Positions 1 to 8,817 of a DNA stretch of 64,000 nt are shown here, piece after piece. The first letter of the stretch is position 1, and every line of letters begins with the position of its first letter. This DNA comes from UMGS1696 sp964623635 (lineage in GTDB: Bacteria > Bacillota > Clostridia > Oscillospirales > CAG-272). The position numbers and the translations under genes are program-made. Below the pieces are notes generated by a model. That model made no database searches, had not been told where the DNA came from, and was given only the letters and a program-made list of their open reading frames with translations. The DNA is taken from contig CAZUUA010000002.1 in assembly GCA_964623635.1 (NCBI GenBank), positions 62,001 through 126,000 on the forward strand, in the 5' to 3' direction.

Positions 1-726
1 TTCGTGGAACCGCTTTCCATCGAAGATCGCACCCAGTGCCGACCAGGTCTCTCGTCCAAAGCCCAGCCCATTGGAGAACCAGATGTAGTCAAAGCCCATG
101 TCCTGCAGGAACACACGGCTCTGGGCCCCAAAGAAGGTACCAAAGGGAAGACCTTCCGGGATCCCATTGGGGAAGGCAGCATAGTGGGTGTCGTCGCCGT
201 GCAGCCGGGCATAGGAGCAGACCATGGTGGCTTTCCCCATGTCGTTGCCCAGACAGATCTCGTTGTGCCGTTCGTACTTGAAGGAAGAACGGGCAAACTC
301 CGGACCGGGATCAAAGGTGGTGCCCACACGAATGAGCGTATCACTGCCCAGCACTTCTTTACCGATCTGCTTCAGCGTTGCCACAATGTCGTGCAGGATC
401 CGGTAGGTCATGACTGGTGGATCGTCGCACATCCGATAGCACCGGGTGTGGAGCCCCAGTCCATCCGGGTCGATGGCGGAATGGCTGGCTTCCCGATTGT
501 TGGCACCACCGATGTACATGGCCCAGGAGAAGGACTCGTCCAGCTCTCCCCGGTAATCCAACAGCTCACTGCCATCCGCAGACCAAAGCAGCACCGACAC
601 ACAAGGCACGTCGTGTACCAGCGGCCGCCAATCGGTGAATACCTGTCGGCATACCGCTTCGATATAGGCCGGATCCGTCTGGTGAAAGGGCTTCAGGCTC
701 ATTTCCAATGTGATATTCTGTAGCAT
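1..726 (-). CDS. Unrecognised protein, N-terminal 242 residues (gene runs off the window)
   Basis: An open frame starts at ATG 726-724 and stays open to base 1, so only the N-terminal part is present. The start follows a GTGAGGA ribosome site about 9 nt upstream and a promoter at 770-798. The translation begins MLQNITLEMSLKPFHQ, is rich in aromatic residues and has a soluble, enzyme-like look (for example GFDYIWFSNGLGFG near residue 220). There is no signal peptide or membrane segment. The composition recalls a TIM-barrel, glycoside-hydrolase-like protein of Clostridia, but I cannot name a family. It is a single transcription unit separated from the ABC exporter genes by their terminator. The real frame contradicts the opposite-strand open frames over the same bases. 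Confidence 0.75.
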   Translation of the reverse strand, partial: MLQNITLEMSLKPFHQTDPAYIEAVCRQVFTDWRPLVHDVPCVSVLLWSADGSELLDYRGELDESFSWAMYIGGANNREASHSAIDPDGLGLHTRCYRMCDDPPVMTYRILHDIVATLKQIGKEVLGSDTLIRVGTTFDPGPEFARSSFKYERHNEICLGNDMGKATMVCSYARLHGDDTHYAAFPNGIPEGLPFGTFFGAQSRVFLQDMGFDYIWFSNGLGFGRETWSALGAIFDGKRFHE

Positions 727-769
727 GAAAAATTCCTCACTTTGTGGGTTTACCAGAATGCATAGCTGT

Positions 770-798
770 ATTGTAGCATACAGTGGTGCGCTTGTCAA
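770..798 (-). promoter_or_regulatory. Sigma-A promoter for the partial gene at 1-726
   Basis: Reading the minus strand, the -35 box is TTGACA (798-793) and the -10 box TACAAT (775-770), with a 17-bp spacer. Transcription would start near 763, about 37 nt before the ATG. Confidence 0.75.
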
Positions 799-817
799 TA
801 CAAAATGGGAAATCTGC

Positions 818-874
818 ATAAAAAATTGGCTTTGCTCGCCATGGAAAACCATGTGACGAAAGCAAAGCCAATTC
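818..874 (-). terminator. Rho-independent terminator of the ABC exporter operon
   Basis: A 13-bp perfect stem, AATTGGCTTTGCT (873-861) with its complement (836-824), is followed on the minus strand by a T tract. It lies just after the stop codon of the second ABC gene at 883. Confidence 0.9.
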
Positions 875-882
875 CATTTTTA

Positions 883-2808
883 TTATTCCAATTCGAAAGC
901 ACCGGTGTAGAGCTGGTAGTAGGTGCCCCGTTCTTCGATCAGCTTGTCGTGGTTGCCCCGTTCGATGATCCGGCCATGGTCCAAAACCATGATCACATCG
1001 GAGTCCATAACGGTAGACAACCGGTGTGCAATCACGAATACGGTACGGCCTTCCATCAGCTTGTCCATACCACGCTGCACGATGGCCTCGGTTCTGGTGT
1101 CGATGGAGGAGGTAGCCTCGTCCATGATCATGACCGGCGGATCGGCTACGGCGGCACGGGCAATGGCAATGAGCTGCCGCTGTCCCTGAGACAGGTTGGC
1201 GCCGTTGTTGTTCAGCTGGGTCTGGTAACCGGCCGGCAGACGGGTGATGAAGTCATCGGCACCGGCCAGCTTGGCAGCAGCGATACATTCGTCATCCGTA
1301 GCATCCAGCCGACCATAGCGGATGTTGTCCATGACCGTGCCGGTGAACAGGTTGGTTTCCTGCAATACGATACCCAAAGAGCGGCGCAGGTCGGACTTTT
1401 TGATCTTGTTGATGTTGATCCCATCGTACCGGATCTTGCCGTCTGCAATGTCGTAGAACCGGTTGATCAGGTTGGTGATGGTGGTCTTCCCGGCGCCGGT
1501 AGCTCCCACAAATGCCACCTTCTGCCCCGGCTCCGCATACACCGATACATCGTGCAGAACGGTCTTGCCTTCCTCGTACCCGAAGTCCACCTCGGTCAGC
1601 CGTACGTCACCCTTCAGCTCGGTGTAGGTGATGGTACCGTCGTCGTGGTGCGGATGCTTCCATGCCCACTTGCCGGTACGTTCGGTGGTCTCGGTGATAT
1701 TGCCGTTTGCATCGATCTTGGCATTCACCAGCGTCACATACCCATCGTCGGCTTCCGGCTCTGCATCCATCAGAGAGAATACACGCTCTGCACCGGCACA
1801 ACCCATGACAATGGCGTTGATCTGCTGGGAAAGCTGGTTGACGTTACCGGTGAACTGTCTTGCCATGTTCAGGAAGGGGACCACGATACTGATGCCCAAT
1901 GCCTTGCCGGACAGGGACAGGTTCGGGACCTCCAGCAGCAGCAATACACCGCCAAACAGTGCCAGAGAAACGTACACAATGTTACCGATGTTGGAGATGA
2001 TGGGCGCCAGCATATTGGCATAGGCGTGTGCCTTGTAGGCATCTTCGTACAGCGCATTGTTGATCTTTTCAAATTCTGCAATGCTCTTGTCCTCATGGTT
2101 GAAGACCTTGACCACACGCTGGCCGTTCATCATTTCCTGGATGTAGCCTTCGGTCAGACCCAGCGCCTTCTGGTTGCGGATGAAATACTTGGCAGAACCG
2201 CCACCAAGCTTTTTGGAAACAAATATCATTGCGACCACACCTAGACATAGCAGCAGCGTCATCCATACGCTGAAATACAGCATACAGCAGAATACCGTGA
2301 TGACCACGCAGCCGGCCTGCAGCAGGGAAGGAAGCGCCTGAGAAATCAGCTGTCGCAGGGTGTCGATGTCGTTGGTGTAGTAGGACATGATGTCCCCGTG
2401 CTTGTGGGTGTCAAAGAACTTGATGGGCAGATCCTGCATCTTGTCGAACATTTCACAGCGGAGCTTGTCCAAAAAGCCCTGTGTCAGATACGCCATGAGC
2501 TGGGTCTGGGTGGTCGTAGCTGCCAGCGATACCACATACAGGCACGCCAGCACGATGATATAGGGAACGATATCCTTCTGTGCCGAAGCCCAGTCGCCGG
2601 AGACATACCACTTTTCGATCCCGGCAATGACGTTCTGCTGGAACAGAGAGGGGATCGACGAAACAACAGCGGCAAAGAGAATGCAGAAAATGGTGGTGGG
2701 CACAAGGACAGGGTAGAAGGTAAAGAGCTTCTTCAGAACTCTGCCAAGTGTGGAAAAATTGATCTTCCGGGTACCGGGCTTGGTGACCGGCTTTTCCTGC
2801 TTAGTCAC
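883..2808 (-). CDS. ABC-type multidrug/lipid exporter, half-transporter with canonical ATP site
   Basis: An exporter half with an N-terminal six-helix membrane domain fused to an ATPase domain. Walker A GATGAGKT lies near residue 436, signature LSQGQRQ near 541, Walker B MIMDEATS near 563 with the catalytic Glu, and the switch histidine in IAHRLS near 593. An extra segment of about 50 residues (containing TGKWAWKHPHHDD) separates the two domains. It overlaps the upstream ABC gene, and the two products probably form a heterodimer. I chose GTG at 2808 because GGAGG sits 8 nt upstream. ATGs at 2814, 2823 and 2859 are in frame but are too close to, or upstream of, that site. The substrate cannot be told from sequence. 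Confidence 0.93.
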   Translation of the reverse strand: MTKQEKPVTKPGTRKINFSTLGRVLKKLFTFYPVLVPTTIFCILFAAVVSSIPSLFQQNVIAGIEKWYVSGDWASAQKDIVPYIIVLACLYVVSLAATTTQTQLMAYLTQGFLDKLRCEMFDKMQDLPIKFFDTHKHGDIMSYYTNDIDTLRQLISQALPSLLQAGCVVITVFCCMLYFSVWMTLLLCLGVVAMIFVSKKLGGGSAKYFIRNQKALGLTEGYIQEMMNGQRVVKVFNHEDKSIAEFEKINNALYEDAYKAHAYANMLAPIISNIGNIVYVSLALFGGVLLLLEVPNLSLSGKALGISIVVPFLNMARQFTGNVNQLSQQINAIVMGCAGAERVFSLMDAEPEADDGYVTLVNAKIDANGNITETTERTGKWAWKHPHHDDGTITYTELKGDVRLTEVDFGYEEGKTVLHDVSVYAEPGQKVAFVGATGAGKTTITNLINRFYDIADGKIRYDGININKIKKSDLRRSLGIVLQETNLFTGTVMDNIRYGRLDATDDECIAAAKLAGADDFITRLPAGYQTQLNNNGANLSQGQRQLIAIARAAVADPPVMIMDEATSSIDTRTEAIVQRGMDKLMEGRTVFVIAHRLSTVMDSDVIMVLDHGRIIERGNHDKLIEERGTYYQLYTGAFELE

Positions 2809-4543
2809 GATCATCACCTCCATTGGTTTGTTGTTCATATACTTCACGATAAATATCACTGGTCCGGAGCAGCTGGTCGTGGTTGCCTTTTGCCACGATC
2901 TTACCGTTGTCCATGACCAGGATCATGTCGGCATCCTGCACCGAAGCCACACGCTGGGCAATGATGATCTTGGTGGTCTCCGGGATAAAGGATTTGAACC
3001 CGGCCCGGATGAACGCATCGGTCTTCATGTCTACAGCAGAGGTGGAGTCGTCCAAAATCAGGATCTTCGGCCTCTTCAGCAGAGCACGGGCAATACAGAT
3101 ACGCTGCTTCTGCCCACCGGATACGTTGGTACCACCCTGCTCGATCCAGGTGTCGTAGCCGTCCGGGAAGGAGCGAATGAACTCATCGGCCTGGGCCAGC
3201 TTGCAGGCTTCTACCAATTCCTCGTCGGTGGCGTTTTCGTTGCCCCAACGGAGGTTTTCCTTGATGGTGCCGGAGAACAGCAGGTTCTTCTGCAGCACCA
3301 CGGCCACAGCGTCCCGGAGCACCGTCAGGTCATATTCCCGTACATCTCTGCCGCCGACCTTCACAGACCCGTCGGTCACATCGTACAGACGGGAGATCAG
3401 CTGAATCAGCGTGGACTTGGAGGAACCGGTACCACCTAAGATCCCCACGGTCATGCCGGAGCGGATCTGCAGGTCGATATCGGACAGGGCATATTTTTTG
3501 GCTTCCTTAGAATACTTAAAGCTTACATTCTGGAATTCCACAGAGCCGTCCTGCACTTCGGTCAAAGCGTTTTCCGGAGAGGTTAGCGCCGTTTCTTCTA
3601 CCAGCACCTCGTAGATACGCTTCATGGATTCGGAGGACATGGTCAGGATCACGTAGATCATGGACAGCATATTCAGGGACATCAGGATCTGCATACCGTA
3701 GGTCAGCATGGCGGAGATCTGTCCCACGTCAATGGTGGTGCCCTGGTTGGTGATGATCAGCTTGGAGCCGATAAACAGGATGAACACCATGTTGATGTTC
3801 ATGCAGATCTGCATCAAGGGAGAGTTCAGCGCCACGATCCGTTCGGCCTTGGTGAAGTCCTGGCAGATGTCATGGGCTGCGGTATTGAACTTTTTCTTTT
3901 CGTAGTCTTCTCTGGAAAAGCCCTTGACCACACGCATACCCCGCACGTTCTCTTCAATGGATTCGTTCAGGTTGTCGTATTTGTGGAACACGGCCCGGAA
4001 GGCAGGCATCGCCTTTTTGGAGACCGTGAATAGCCCAAAGACCAGAAGCGGGATCACGATGACAAAGGAGGTCGCCAGCGCACCGCCCATGATGTACGCC
4101 ATAATGATGGAGAAAATGAACATCATCGGAGACCGGACAGCGGTACGAATGATCATCATATACGACATCTGTACGTTGGAAACGTCAGTTGTCATACGTG
4201 TGACCAGGGAAGAAGAGGAGAACTTATCGATGTTCTCAAAGGAGAAGCTCTGGATCCGCTTGAAGATATCGCTGCGCAGATTTTTGGCAAACCCGGCAGA
4301 AGCCTTGGCACAGGTCCGGGCAGCGATACCACCGCAGCATAAGGAGAGACAGGCCAGCAGGACCAGCAGCAGTCCGGACTTGATCAGCGCATCCATGGCA
4401 ACGCCGTTTTTGATGCTATTGACGAGTTCAGCCGTGATAAACGGTATGAACACTTCAATGATGGTTTCACACATAATAAAGATCAGCGTGAGGATCGTTG
4501 GCTTTTTGAACTCTCTCACGCATGATGCAAGCCGTTTTAACAT
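2801..4543 (-). CDS. ABC-type exporter, half-transporter with degenerate ATP site
   Basis: A 580-residue exporter half: six predicted membrane helices, then an ATPase domain. Walker A reads GGTGSSKS (near residue 371) and the signature is VSGGQKQ (near 474). The Walker B catalytic Glu is replaced by Asp (LILDDSTS, near 495) and the switch His by Gln (IIAQRVAS, near 528). Loss of both residues in one subunit is the hallmark of heterodimeric exporters such as TM287/288, BmrCD and LmrCD, where one ATP site is non-hydrolytic. The downstream partner at 883-2808 keeps the canonical residues. The start ATG at 4543 follows an AAAGGAAA ribosome site, with a promoter at 4610-4638. Confidence 0.93.
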   Translation of the reverse strand: MLKRLASCVREFKKPTILTLIFIMCETIIEVFIPFITAELVNSIKNGVAMDALIKSGLLLVLLACLSLCCGGIAARTCAKASAGFAKNLRSDIFKRIQSFSFENIDKFSSSSLVTRMTTDVSNVQMSYMMIIRTAVRSPMMFIFSIIMAYIMGGALATSFVIVIPLLVFGLFTVSKKAMPAFRAVFHKYDNLNESIEENVRGMRVVKGFSREDYEKKKFNTAAHDICQDFTKAERIVALNSPLMQICMNINMVFILFIGSKLIITNQGTTIDVGQISAMLTYGMQILMSLNMLSMIYVILTMSSESMKRIYEVLVEETALTSPENALTEVQDGSVEFQNVSFKYSKEAKKYALSDIDLQIRSGMTVGILGGTGSSKSTLIQLISRLYDVTDGSVKVGGRDVREYDLTVLRDAVAVVLQKNLLFSGTIKENLRWGNENATDEELVEACKLAQADEFIRSFPDGYDTWIEQGGTNVSGGQKQRICIARALLKRPKILILDDSTSAVDMKTDAFIRAGFKSFIPETTKIIIAQRVASVQDADMILVMDNGKIVAKGNHDQLLRTSDIYREVYEQQTNGGDDRD

Positions 4544-4609
4544 GGTGTTTTCCTTTCATTTGTAATAATGGATTGCGTGATGGTGCAAATACCACACCAC
4601 CAATATACC

Positions 4610-4638
4610 ATTATACTACAAAACGATAGAAAAATCAA
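4610..4638 (-). promoter_or_regulatory. Sigma-A promoter of the ABC exporter operon
   Basis: On the minus strand: -35 TTGATT (4638-4633), 17-bp spacer, -10 TATAAT (4615-4610). The 389-bp gap 4544-4932 holds this promoter and the opposing nusB promoter. I see no gene in it. Confidence 0.75.
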
Positions 4639-4824
4639 TTCACAAAGCGTGAAGAATACGGCGGATAACCGGGAACATTCCTTGATAAATTTGACAAATT
4701 GTGATTTGCTCCTGCAACCGACGATCCGGTGCCAGATGAACAAATTGCACCGCACGAATATCGGTCAAAAAGAAGATCGAGAAATCCAATGAAAAAACCA
4801 CATAGGGGAAATTCGGTAAAAGAC

Positions 4825-4853
4825 TTGCATAAGCAGAGATGATATGGTATAAT
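4825..4853 (+). promoter_or_regulatory. Sigma-A promoter of the nusB-recN operon
   Basis: -35 TTGCAT, 17-bp spacer ending TATGG, -10 TATAAT. The expected start is near 4860, giving a leader of about 70 nt before nusB. Confidence 0.8.
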
Positions 4854-4932
4854 TATACGGAATAGACTATGACATATAGAAATGACACAGGTACGCCCTG
4901 TATATCGGATAGAGGAAGGCTGGATTTGGATC

Positions 4933-5436
4933 ATGGCAGAAAAAACACAAATGAATCGACACAACAGCAGAAAGACCGTATTTACCCTGCTGTATACCAA
5001 GGAATTTTACCCGGAGCTGGATGGCAGAGAATTTTTGCAGGCCAGTGCAGAAGCCGCTGAGAGCACCTACAACGTCTATATCGTAGACACGTTCTTAGGT
5101 GTGCAGCAGCATATGCCGGAGATCGACCGGGAAATCGAGACTTATGCCGTCAAGTGGAAGGTTTCCCGTATGGCAAAGGTGACCCGTTCGATCCTGCGGC
5201 TGGCCGTCTACGAAATGCTGTTCGCCCAGATGCCGGTGCCGCCGAAGGTGCTGATCAACGAAGCCGTAGAGTTGGCAAAGGAATATGACGACGATGCCGC
5301 ACCGACCTTCATCAACGGGATCCTGCACCGTGTGGCCCATGAGCATGGTCTCTTGGGAGAACAGGTTCCGGCAGAACGGTCTGACACCGAAAGTACAGCC
5401 GATCCTGCACCGGCAGTAGAAGTAGAGAACGCATAA
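4933..5436 (+). CDS. nusB: Transcription antitermination factor NusB
   Basis: A 167-residue, all-helical NusB-type protein that would bind boxA RNA with NusE (S10) during rRNA transcription. Typical blocks are SRKTVFTLLYTKEF near the N-terminus, TRSILRLAVYEMLF in the middle and VLINEAVELAKEY followed by FINGILHRV near the C-terminus. The C-terminal tail after GLLGEQ is low-complexity. The frame is open from an ATG at 4882, but ATG 4933 gives the usual NusB length and follows AGAGGAAGG. It is the first gene of a tightly packed operon, with only 3 nt before the next gene. Confidence 0.93.
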   Translation: MAEKTQMNRHNSRKTVFTLLYTKEFYPELDGREFLQASAEAAESTYNVYIVDTFLGVQQHMPEIDREIETYAVKWKVSRMAKVTRSILRLAVYEMLFAQMPVPPKVLINEAVELAKEYDDDAAPTFINGILHRVAHEHGLLGEQVPAERSDTESTADPAPAVEVENA

Positions 5437-5439
5437 TAT

Positions 5440-6435
5440 ATGAAAGAACTCTATCTGGGACTGGACACCAGCAATTACACCACCTCTGCCGCACTGTGTG
5501 ACAAGGAGGGACATATTCTGTGGAACCAAAAGAAGCTGTTGCCGGTCAAGGAAGGTGAACGAGGACTGCGGCAGAGCGATGCTGTGTTTCTCCACGTGAA
5601 GGCTTTGTCGGAGACGGCCAAGGGATTGGCAGACACCTTGTCCGAAGCAGAAGGAGTCCTGCAGGCCATCGGTACCTCCGTCTCTCCCAGAGACAGCGAA
5701 GGCTCCTATATGCCTTGCTTCCTGGTGGGCAGTGGTGTCGGTGAGATGCTCTCCGCCGCCATGCAGATCCCACGCTTTACCTTTTCTCACCAGGCAGGAC
5801 ATCTGATGGCAGCCGCCTATTCTGCCTGCGCCGGCAAGATGGACGAGCTGGATGCACTGCTGCAAAAGCCGTTTCTGGCATTCCACGTGTCCGGCGGTAC
5901 CACAGACATTCTGTACGCCAAACCGGACGCCGAAAGGATCCTGACCGTGGAACGGCTGGGTGGTACCATGGATATCAACGCCGGACAGCTCATCGATCGC
6001 ATGGGTGTAAAAATGGGTCTGTCCTTCCCCAGTGGCGCCGCTATGGACGAAATGGCACTGGCGTATACGGCGCAGACCCCAAAACGGAAGATCCCCAAAG
6101 CACCGGTCACCGTCCGGGAGCTGACCTGCAATCTGTCGGGACTGGAGAATAAGGCCACCGCACTGTGGGACGAGACTGCCGAACCGGCTCTGATCAGTAC
6201 CTACGTGCTCCACGCCGTTGCCATGACGCTTTTGCGCCTGACTGAAAAGCTGGAGGAAGCTTATCCCGGTACCCCCATCCTGTATGCCGGCGGCGTCATG
6301 AGTTCCCGGTATATCAAAACCTTCCTCATGCCCCACGGCCGTTTTGCCGAAGCGAAATTTTCCTCCGACAATGCGGCAGGTACAGCACTGCTGTGTAGAG
6401 CCAGAGCTGGTAGGAACGGAGGGAGTGACGCATAA
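5440..6435 (+). CDS. Kae1/TsaD-like (peptidase M22 family) protein
   Basis: 331 residues of the ASKHA-fold Kae1/TsaD family. The N-terminal ATPase strand reads LGLDTSNYTTSAAL and the HxxGH metal motif appears as HQAGHLMAA near residue 117. Glycine-rich nucleotide segments (VSGGTTDIL, YAGGVMSS) follow. Clostridia carry this shorter paralogue beside nusB/xseA in addition to true TsaD, which makes the t6A modification of tRNA. The middle Glu of the TsaD motif HxEGH is Ala here, so TsaD activity should not be assumed. Its stop shares one base with the xseA start (TAATG), indicating translational coupling. Confidence 0.82.
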   Translation: MKELYLGLDTSNYTTSAALCDKEGHILWNQKKLLPVKEGERGLRQSDAVFLHVKALSETAKGLADTLSEAEGVLQAIGTSVSPRDSEGSYMPCFLVGSGVGEMLSAAMQIPRFTFSHQAGHLMAAAYSACAGKMDELDALLQKPFLAFHVSGGTTDILYAKPDAERILTVERLGGTMDINAGQLIDRMGVKMGLSFPSGAAMDEMALAYTAQTPKRKIPKAPVTVRELTCNLSGLENKATALWDETAEPALISTYVLHAVAMTLLRLTEKLEEAYPGTPILYAGGVMSSRYIKTFLMPHGRFAEAKFSSDNAAGTALLCRARAGRNGGSDA

Positions 6436-7682
6436 TGGATGCTAACCAAAAATTTCCCGGTTCCCTGACCGTTACCCAACTGAACGAATATATCAAGCAG
6501 CTCATCGATCAAGAACCACGCCTGACGGACGTGTACGTGAAAGGTGAAATCTCCAACTTCAAAAACCACTACAGCACCGGCCACTACTACTTCACGCTCA
6601 AGGACGAAGGCGGCATGATCCGGGCTGTCATGTTTCGCTCGGCTGCCGGGAAGCTGCCTTTTATACCGGAGGACGGTATGAAGGTCATCGCCCACGGACG
6701 GGTGTCTGCCTTTGTGCGAGATGGGCAATACCAGCTGTACTGTGACAATATGGAGCCGGACGGTGTCGGTGCCTTGTACATCGCCTTTGAGCAGCTGAAA
6801 CGAAAGCTGGAAGGCGAAGGACTGTTCGATCCGGCCAGAAAGCGTCCCTTGCCCAAGATCCCCACCAGAGTCGGCATCATCACGTCGGCCACCGGTGCGG
6901 CGATCCGGGATATGATCAACGTGTGCGGCAGACGTTTTCCCTATGCCAAGCTGATCTTATACCCATCGCTGGTACAGGGGCCGGACGCACCGGGGCAGCT
7001 CATCGCCGGTCTGCGGTATTTCAACGAGACCCATTCCGTGGACGTGATCATCATCGGTCGCGGCGGTGGCTCCATCGAGGATCTGTGGGCCTTCAACAAC
7101 GAGGAGCTGGCAAGGGAAGTGGCCGTCTCCGGTATTCCGGTGATCTCAGCAGTGGGACATGAGACCGACTTCACCATCTGCGATTTTGTAGCCGACCGTC
7201 GTGCGCCTACCCCATCGGCGGCAGCAGAGCTTGCTGTACCGGACACGGCAGAGCTGCAGCGCAAGATCAACAACATTGTCACCAGAGAAGCCGGCGTCCT
7301 GCGGCAGATCACAGCCCGACACAGGGAAAAGCTGCTGCTTCTCTCCGGCAGTCGTGTGCTGCAGACCCCCACGGCTATGATCGACGACAAACGAATGCAG
7401 ATCGCCATGCTGACAGAACGTCTCACCCGTGCGGAGGAGCGGATCCTGCTGCAGGGTCGTGCGTCTTTGCAGACGGAGACTGGCAAGCTGTCGGCGCTGA
7501 ATCCGCTGGCGGTGCTGTCCCGTGGCTATAGTGCCGTGTACAAAAAGGATGGCACACTGATAAGGAGCATCGACCATATGCAGCCGGGAGACGTGATCAC
7601 CATCCAGACCGACGGTGGCGAGGCCGATGCCCGGATAGTGGAAACACGCCTTGCGGAAAGGAAAAAAACAGAGAATGTATAA
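6435..7682 (+). CDS. xseA: Exodeoxyribonuclease VII large subunit
   Basis: 415 residues, close to the usual length. An N-terminal OB-fold (YVKGEISNFKNH, then YFTLKD) binds single-stranded DNA. The catalytic domain carries GIITSATGAAIRD near residue 145 and GRGGGSIEDLWAFN near residue 210, followed by a long helical region and a C-terminal RGYSAV segment. With XseB it forms the complex that degrades single-stranded DNA to oligonucleotides. It is coupled to the upstream gene through TAATG, and xseB overlaps its 3' end by 8 nt. Confidence 0.96.
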   Translation: MDANQKFPGSLTVTQLNEYIKQLIDQEPRLTDVYVKGEISNFKNHYSTGHYYFTLKDEGGMIRAVMFRSAAGKLPFIPEDGMKVIAHGRVSAFVRDGQYQLYCDNMEPDGVGALYIAFEQLKRKLEGEGLFDPARKRPLPKIPTRVGIITSATGAAIRDMINVCGRRFPYAKLILYPSLVQGPDAPGQLIAGLRYFNETHSVDVIIIGRGGGSIEDLWAFNNEELAREVAVSGIPVISAVGHETDFTICDFVADRRAPTPSAAAELAVPDTAELQRKINNIVTREAGVLRQITARHREKLLLLSGSRVLQTPTAMIDDKRMQIAMLTERLTRAEERILLQGRASLQTETGKLSALNPLAVLSRGYSAVYKKDGTLIRSIDHMQPGDVITIQTDGGEADARIVETRLAERKKTENV

Positions 7683-7902
7683 TACAGAAAATATGACCTT
7701 TGAAGCAGCTATGGCACGGCTGGAGGAGATCGTACGTGCCTTGGAAGGTGGCAATACACCCTTGGATGCTTCCCTGGCTTTGTTTGAAGAAGGCGTCGCT
7801 TTGGTGAAGCTGTGCAATAGCCGCCTGGACCACGCCGAACAGCAGGTGAAGATCCTGACCATGGGTGAGAACGGTACGATGGTAGAAAGCGATATGACCT
7901 GA
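7675..7902 (+). CDS. xseB: Exodeoxyribonuclease VII small subunit
   Basis: A 75-residue helical protein with the family pattern TFEAAMARLEEIVRALEGG, then LDASLALFEEGVAL. It is the small, multi-copy partner of XseA. I chose ATG 7675 over the earlier in-frame ATG at 7651 because GGAAAGG lies about 11 nt upstream and the length matches XseB. It overlaps xseA by 8 nt and precedes ispA by 12 nt. Confidence 0.95.
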   Translation: MYNTENMTFEAAMARLEEIVRALEGGNTPLDASLALFEEGVALVKLCNSRLDHAEQQVKILTMGENGTMVESDMT

Positions 7903-7914
7903 TGGAGAGATGAT

Positions 7915-8817
7915 ATGGAATATACCAATATTTCAAAAGATGCGATCGAAAGAAAATTAAAGGAAGCGGCGGAAAAGGTCGAGGTGGCACTGCAGCAGTA
8001 TTTCAAGGACGGCTGGGCAGGGGATACGGTACTTTCCGAAGCCATGCAGTATTCGCTCCTGGGCGGCGGCAAACGGATCCGTGCCTTTCTGGTGTTGGAG
8101 TTTTGCCGTCTCTTTGGCGGTACCGAAAAGGCCGCTATGCCCTACGCCTGTGCGCTGGAAATGGTCCACGCCTATTCGCTGATCCACGACGACCTGCCCT
8201 GCATGGACGACGACGATCTGCGTCGGGGCAAGCCATCCTGCCATAAACAGTTCGATGAAGCGGTGGCACTGCTGGCCGGAGATACGCTCCTGACAATGGC
8301 CTTTGAGGTAGCAGCGTCCAATCCACACGTATCGGCCAAGTCGGTGCAGCTGGCTGTGAAGACTCTGGCAAAGGAAGCCGGTGCTTTGGGTATGGCCGGT
8401 GGGCAGGTGCTGGATCTGGCAAACCGTGTGTCCGGCTACAAGGCACTGCGGCAGATCTATAGGATGAAGACCAGCGCACTGATCAAGGCGGCCTGCCTGC
8501 TGGGCTACTATGCGGCCTGCGACAAACCGGTACAGCGGGACATGGACAACCTGGCTCTATACGCCGAAGCCATCGGACTTGCCTTCCAGATCCACGATGA
8601 CATTCTGGACGTCAAGAGCGATACGGCGACCTTGGGCAAACGGGTCGGCAGCGATGCCAAAAACCAGAAAAAGACAGTGCTGGCCTTTATGACCATGCCG
8701 GAGGCCGAGGACGAGGAAGCACTGCTGACCCTGCTTTCCGTAGAGGCCGTTTCCGATTACGTCGATAGCGATACCCTATGCAAGCTGGCCATCTGGCTCC
8801 TGTCCCGGAAAAAATGA
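7915..8817 (+). CDS. ispA: Farnesyl/geranyl diphosphate synthase (polyprenyl synthetase)
   Basis: A 300-residue trans-prenyltransferase condensing IPP with allylic diphosphates. The first Asp-rich motif is DDLPCMDDDDLRRGKPS near residue 92, and the second is HDDILDVKSD near residue 227. GGGKRIRAFL near residue 45 binds the substrate diphosphate. In many Clostridia dxs follows this gene, but here tlyA starts inside its stop codon (ATGA). A GATGGAGAGAT ribosome site precedes the ATG. Confidence 0.95.
   Translation: MEYTNISKDAIERKLKEAAEKVEVALQQYFKDGWAGDTVLSEAMQYSLLGGGKRIRAFLVLEFCRLFGGTEKAAMPYACALEMVHAYSLIHDDLPCMDDDDLRRGKPSCHKQFDEAVALLAGDTLLTMAFEVAASNPHVSAKSVQLAVKTLAKEAGALGMAGGQVLDLANRVSGYKALRQIYRMKTSALIKAACLLGYYAACDKPVQRDMDNLALYAEAIGLAFQIHDDILDVKSDTATLGKRVGSDAKNQKKTVLAFMTMPEAEDEEALLTLLSVEAVSDYVDSDTLCKLAIWLLSRKK

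Noticed and set aside
4..723. A 239-codon plus-strand frame at the left edge
   Set aside because: The minus-strand frame is continuous, has a promoter and ribosome site, and gives a natural protein sequence.
805..2244. A 479-codon plus-strand frame opposite the ABC exporter
   Set aside because: The minus strand encodes a complete exporter with all ATPase motifs; the plus frame is its shadow.
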